The notes beneath the pieces were generated by a model that worked only from the letters and a program-made list of their open reading frames with translations, ran no database searches and was not told the DNA's origin. A program made the translations under genes and the position numbers. Positions 62,169 through 64,000 of a DNA stretch of 64,000 bases are shown one piece after another (the stretch's first letter is position 1; the number at the start of each line of letters is the position of its first letter). The DNA is from Methanosarcina thermophila TM-1 (GTDB lineage: Archaea > Halobacteriota > Methanosarcinia > Methanosarcinales > Methanosarcinaceae). Location of the stretch: the NCBI RefSeq assembly GCF_000969885.1, contig NZ_CP009501.1:3045877-3109876 (forward strand), written 5' to 3'.

Positions 62169-62689
62169 CAGTCGTAGTTCTCCTCTACATCTTCAATTAA
62201 TTTTAATCTCTGTCCCATTACCGAAAGCCTTTCAGATCTGCGAGCAACTGCACAGATATAGAATGGGTTTTTATTAAGAGTCCGCGTGAGGTTGCTCATG
62301 GAGGTATTGCCTTCTTCAACAAGCCTTTCCAGTTCTTCGATTGCGTCTTTGACTTCCTCATACGGCTTAAAAGTAAGCATGATGATATCGCTCAGATCTT
62401 CAAACGAACACTGGAAGTTAACCTGAACTTTGGAATAGGAGCTGTGGTATTCTTTGGAGGGTTTTTGTCCTGCCTCCGGAACTCTCCACTGGCTCTCAAG
62501 AAGTCCGGCTTTTTTCAGAATGTGAAGGCTTTTTGACGAGTCTGCACCTATGAACTCATCAATCTCAGCTTTTGTCATCCATTTGTTTGAAAGTGCATCG
62601 AATATTTTTTTATGAGTTCTTGACCCAAAAGTCCTGAGCAATGGTACTAAATAGGAAGGATCGTTAATTATCCGAGTTCTTTTACCCAT
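62168..62689 (-). CDS. ArsR-type winged-helix regulator
   Basis: 173 residues. The N-terminal winged helix is FGSRTHKKIFDALSNKWMTK followed by DEFIGADSSKSLHILKKAGL, with a wing after it (ESQWRVPEAGQKPSKEYH). The remainder is alpha-helical. No metal-binding cysteines, so not a classical ArsR metal sensor. First gene of a two-gene operon with the overlapping regulator; the deoxyhypusine synthase stop lies 64 bases upstream on the same strand. Confidence 0.82.
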   Translation of the reverse strand: MGKRTRIINDPSYLVPLLRTFGSRTHKKIFDALSNKWMTKAEIDEFIGADSSKSLHILKKAGLLESQWRVPEAGQKPSKEYHSSYSKVQVNFQCSFEDLSDIIMLTFKPYEEVKDAIEELERLVEEGNTSMSNLTRTLNKNPFYICAVARRSERLSVMGQRLKLIEDVEENYD

Positions 62690-62752
62690 TTACTCCTCTC
62701 CTTCTCGTCTTACGTTATAAGCTTTCAAATATAATAAACATTTGTAATTTGA

Positions 62753-63790
62753 TTATTTTTTATAATCAATATCAAGCCCTTCAGGCCCTTCCCAGTTAAA
62801 ACTCGGGGCATTCCGCTTCAGTCCACGGCATTTTTCATGCAGTGCATGGGCAACAATAGGAAGAGCGATAGTAGCATCTACGAAAACCTGCACTTTTTTT
62901 GCCTGGGCTGCGATTTTTCCCCAGGAAACGGCTTCATCAAAAGTACAGCCTGAAAGTCCTCCCCAATGTGGAGCGTCAGTAGTGTATTGAAGCGCATAAT
63001 CATGCCCTCCGATATTCATCCCCAGGATAGAAGCTATTACCTCTGTCTGCTGGATGAAATTCTTCGGGACTCCGCCTCCAACATAGACAACGCCAGTCTT
63101 TCCTGACTTTTCTACAATCTGCGTAATTTCGTCAACGTCTTTTATCTGGTCTATATTAAGTTTCAAGCCTCTCCTTCTTGCAATCGTGAGTCCGATCCCT
63201 ATTGAACTGTCCGAAAGTGCAGGAACGAAGATAGGGACATTATGCCTGTATGCACTTACAACTATGGAATCTTCTGCAGCTCCGCGCCTTACCAATTCCT
63301 TTCCGAGAAGGTGCATGAACTCCCTTGATGAACAGGAAATTTCCCCAATTTTTTCTGCAAAATCCGCAATTAGGTTATCTGCAGCCCTGAACTCCTCCTC
63401 CACCGCGAAAATATCGTAAATTCTGTCCACGCCGTGCTCAAAGAGCTTCTTGTCGTCAGTCAGATGTGAACCTATATAATGCTTCTTGCCAAGTGCTTCG
63501 TGTGAGTCATGGAACAGGTTCGCCCCTGTACTTACAAGGCAGTCTATCATTCTCTCCCGGATCATATAAGAAATAACCCTTCGCATGCCAGCAGGGACCA
63601 TCGCCCCTGACAGACCCATAAGCACGGTCAAATTCTCTTCTTTTAACATATTGTACCAGGCTTGAACGGATTCTGCCAGCTTCCTTCCCTGGAAACCTGT
63701 TTTGAGCATTCCGTCCATCAATTCGCTTATAGATCTGTCCTTTACATCTATCGGAACGGTTGGGTTATCTGTGAATACATTAAGACGCAT
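62753..63790 (-). CDS. dys: Deoxyhypusine synthase
   Basis: Moves the butylamine group of spermidine to a lysine of aIF5A. Visible: LTVLMGLSGAMVPAGMRRVI, DCLVSTGANLFHD (NAD site), VVYVGGGVPKNFI and ALQYTTDAPHWGGLSG, then the catalytic lysine in DEAVSWGKI (Lys292, equivalent to human Lys329). 345 residues is normal. ATG 63790 follows GGAGAATGG. It precedes the two regulator genes by 64 bases on the same strand, so cotranscription is possible. Confidence 0.95.
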   Translation of the reverse strand: MRLNVFTDNPTVPIDVKDRSISELMDGMLKTGFQGRKLAESVQAWYNMLKEENLTVLMGLSGAMVPAGMRRVISYMIRERMIDCLVSTGANLFHDSHEALGKKHYIGSHLTDDKKLFEHGVDRIYDIFAVEEEFRAADNLIADFAEKIGEISCSSREFMHLLGKELVRRGAAEDSIVVSAYRHNVPIFVPALSDSSIGIGLTIARRRGLKLNIDQIKDVDEITQIVEKSGKTGVVYVGGGVPKNFIQQTEVIASILGMNIGGHDYALQYTTDAPHWGGLSGCTFDEAVSWGKIAAQAKKVQVFVDATIALPIVAHALHEKCRGLKRNAPSFNWEGPEGLDIDYKK

Positions 63791-64000
63791 ACCATTCTCC
63801 TGATAAGCAAATAGTCATAGTTTTGCATGTAATTCCCAATACCTGAGGGCATTGGGCAACAGGCAATAAGAAATACAAGTAGAGGTAGATAATTATATAT
63901 TTTTTATTAAATATCAATATATGCAGATTCTTTCACTGGGTGAGACCCAACAATTATGAATTTCTTAAAGAGCGCTAATTTGCCAGGTCTGAGCCAGAGC

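Overview
The window reads as a chromosomal segment of a methanogenic archaeon of the genus Methanosarcina or a very close relative. The evidence is an HdrA-HdrC-HdrB heterodisulfide reductase set, a radical-SAM heme-synthesis gene beside uroporphyrinogen genes (cytochrome-containing methanogens make heme this way), class I HMG-CoA reductase, deoxyhypusine synthase, an RPA-type single-strand binding protein, an archaellin gene, archaeal TATA boxes and AT-rich spacers. No rRNA, CRISPR array or complete insertion sequence was seen. Functions are inferred from motifs read by eye; no database search was possible.

Layout. Positions 1-913 hold the 3' part of pheA. Positions 1206-8584 hold a five-gene operon: a membrane protein, a MoxR ATPase, a DUF58 protein and two membrane-anchored von Willebrand A (VWA) proteins. 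Positions 8785-13164 hold a lipid-kinase-like protein, a sugar nucleotidyltransferase, an OB-fold membrane protein, two FKBP isomerases and an SdpI-like protein. After a small unknown gene and an aldehyde dehydrogenase come tRNA-Ala(GGC) and two identical tRNA-Ile(GAT) genes. Positions 17533-22463 carry a winged-helix regulator divergent from hdrA-hdrC-hdrB. Positions 22680-27167 carry a seven-repeat secreted protein, a LeuC/HacA dehydratase, a 72-residue protein with an apparent ATT start, and a frameshifted archaellin. Positions 27692-32238 carry a 2-oxoacid:ferredoxin oxidoreductase (fused gamma-alpha subunit plus beta) and hmgA.

Positions 33123-43211 carry a DsrE-like protein, valS, an APH-like kinase with a HAD phosphatase, a sulfite-oxidase-fold lipoprotein, and cobA-hemD-ahbC, which lead from uroporphyrinogen towards siroheme and heme. 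Positions 43749-49285 carry a GH13 enzyme, RNase Z, an AAA ATPase and small proteins. Positions 50286-55959 are a UDP-GlcNAc cluster (glmS, glmM and two sugar nucleotidyltransferases). A 1.4-kb stretch of apparent gene debris follows. Positions 57326-63790 carry an RPA subunit with its partner, a phosphodiesterase, small proteins, two overlapping regulators and deoxyhypusine synthase.

The most unusual signals are: (i) HdrA with a C-terminal MvhD-like domain that lacks the cluster cysteines, next to an HdrB missing one cysteine of its second CCG motif; (ii) a ~195-bp non-coding element at 34003-34195 with a hairpin near each end and its own TATA box, resembling a non-autonomous IS200/IS605 derivative or TnpB-type guide RNA gene; (iii) a dispersed repeat with two copies identical over 58 bp and a third inverted, rearranged copy; (iv) several intact-looking genes with no AUG, GUG or UUG start, and others with frameshifts; (v) a 64-bp tandem duplication across the end of the GH13 gene.
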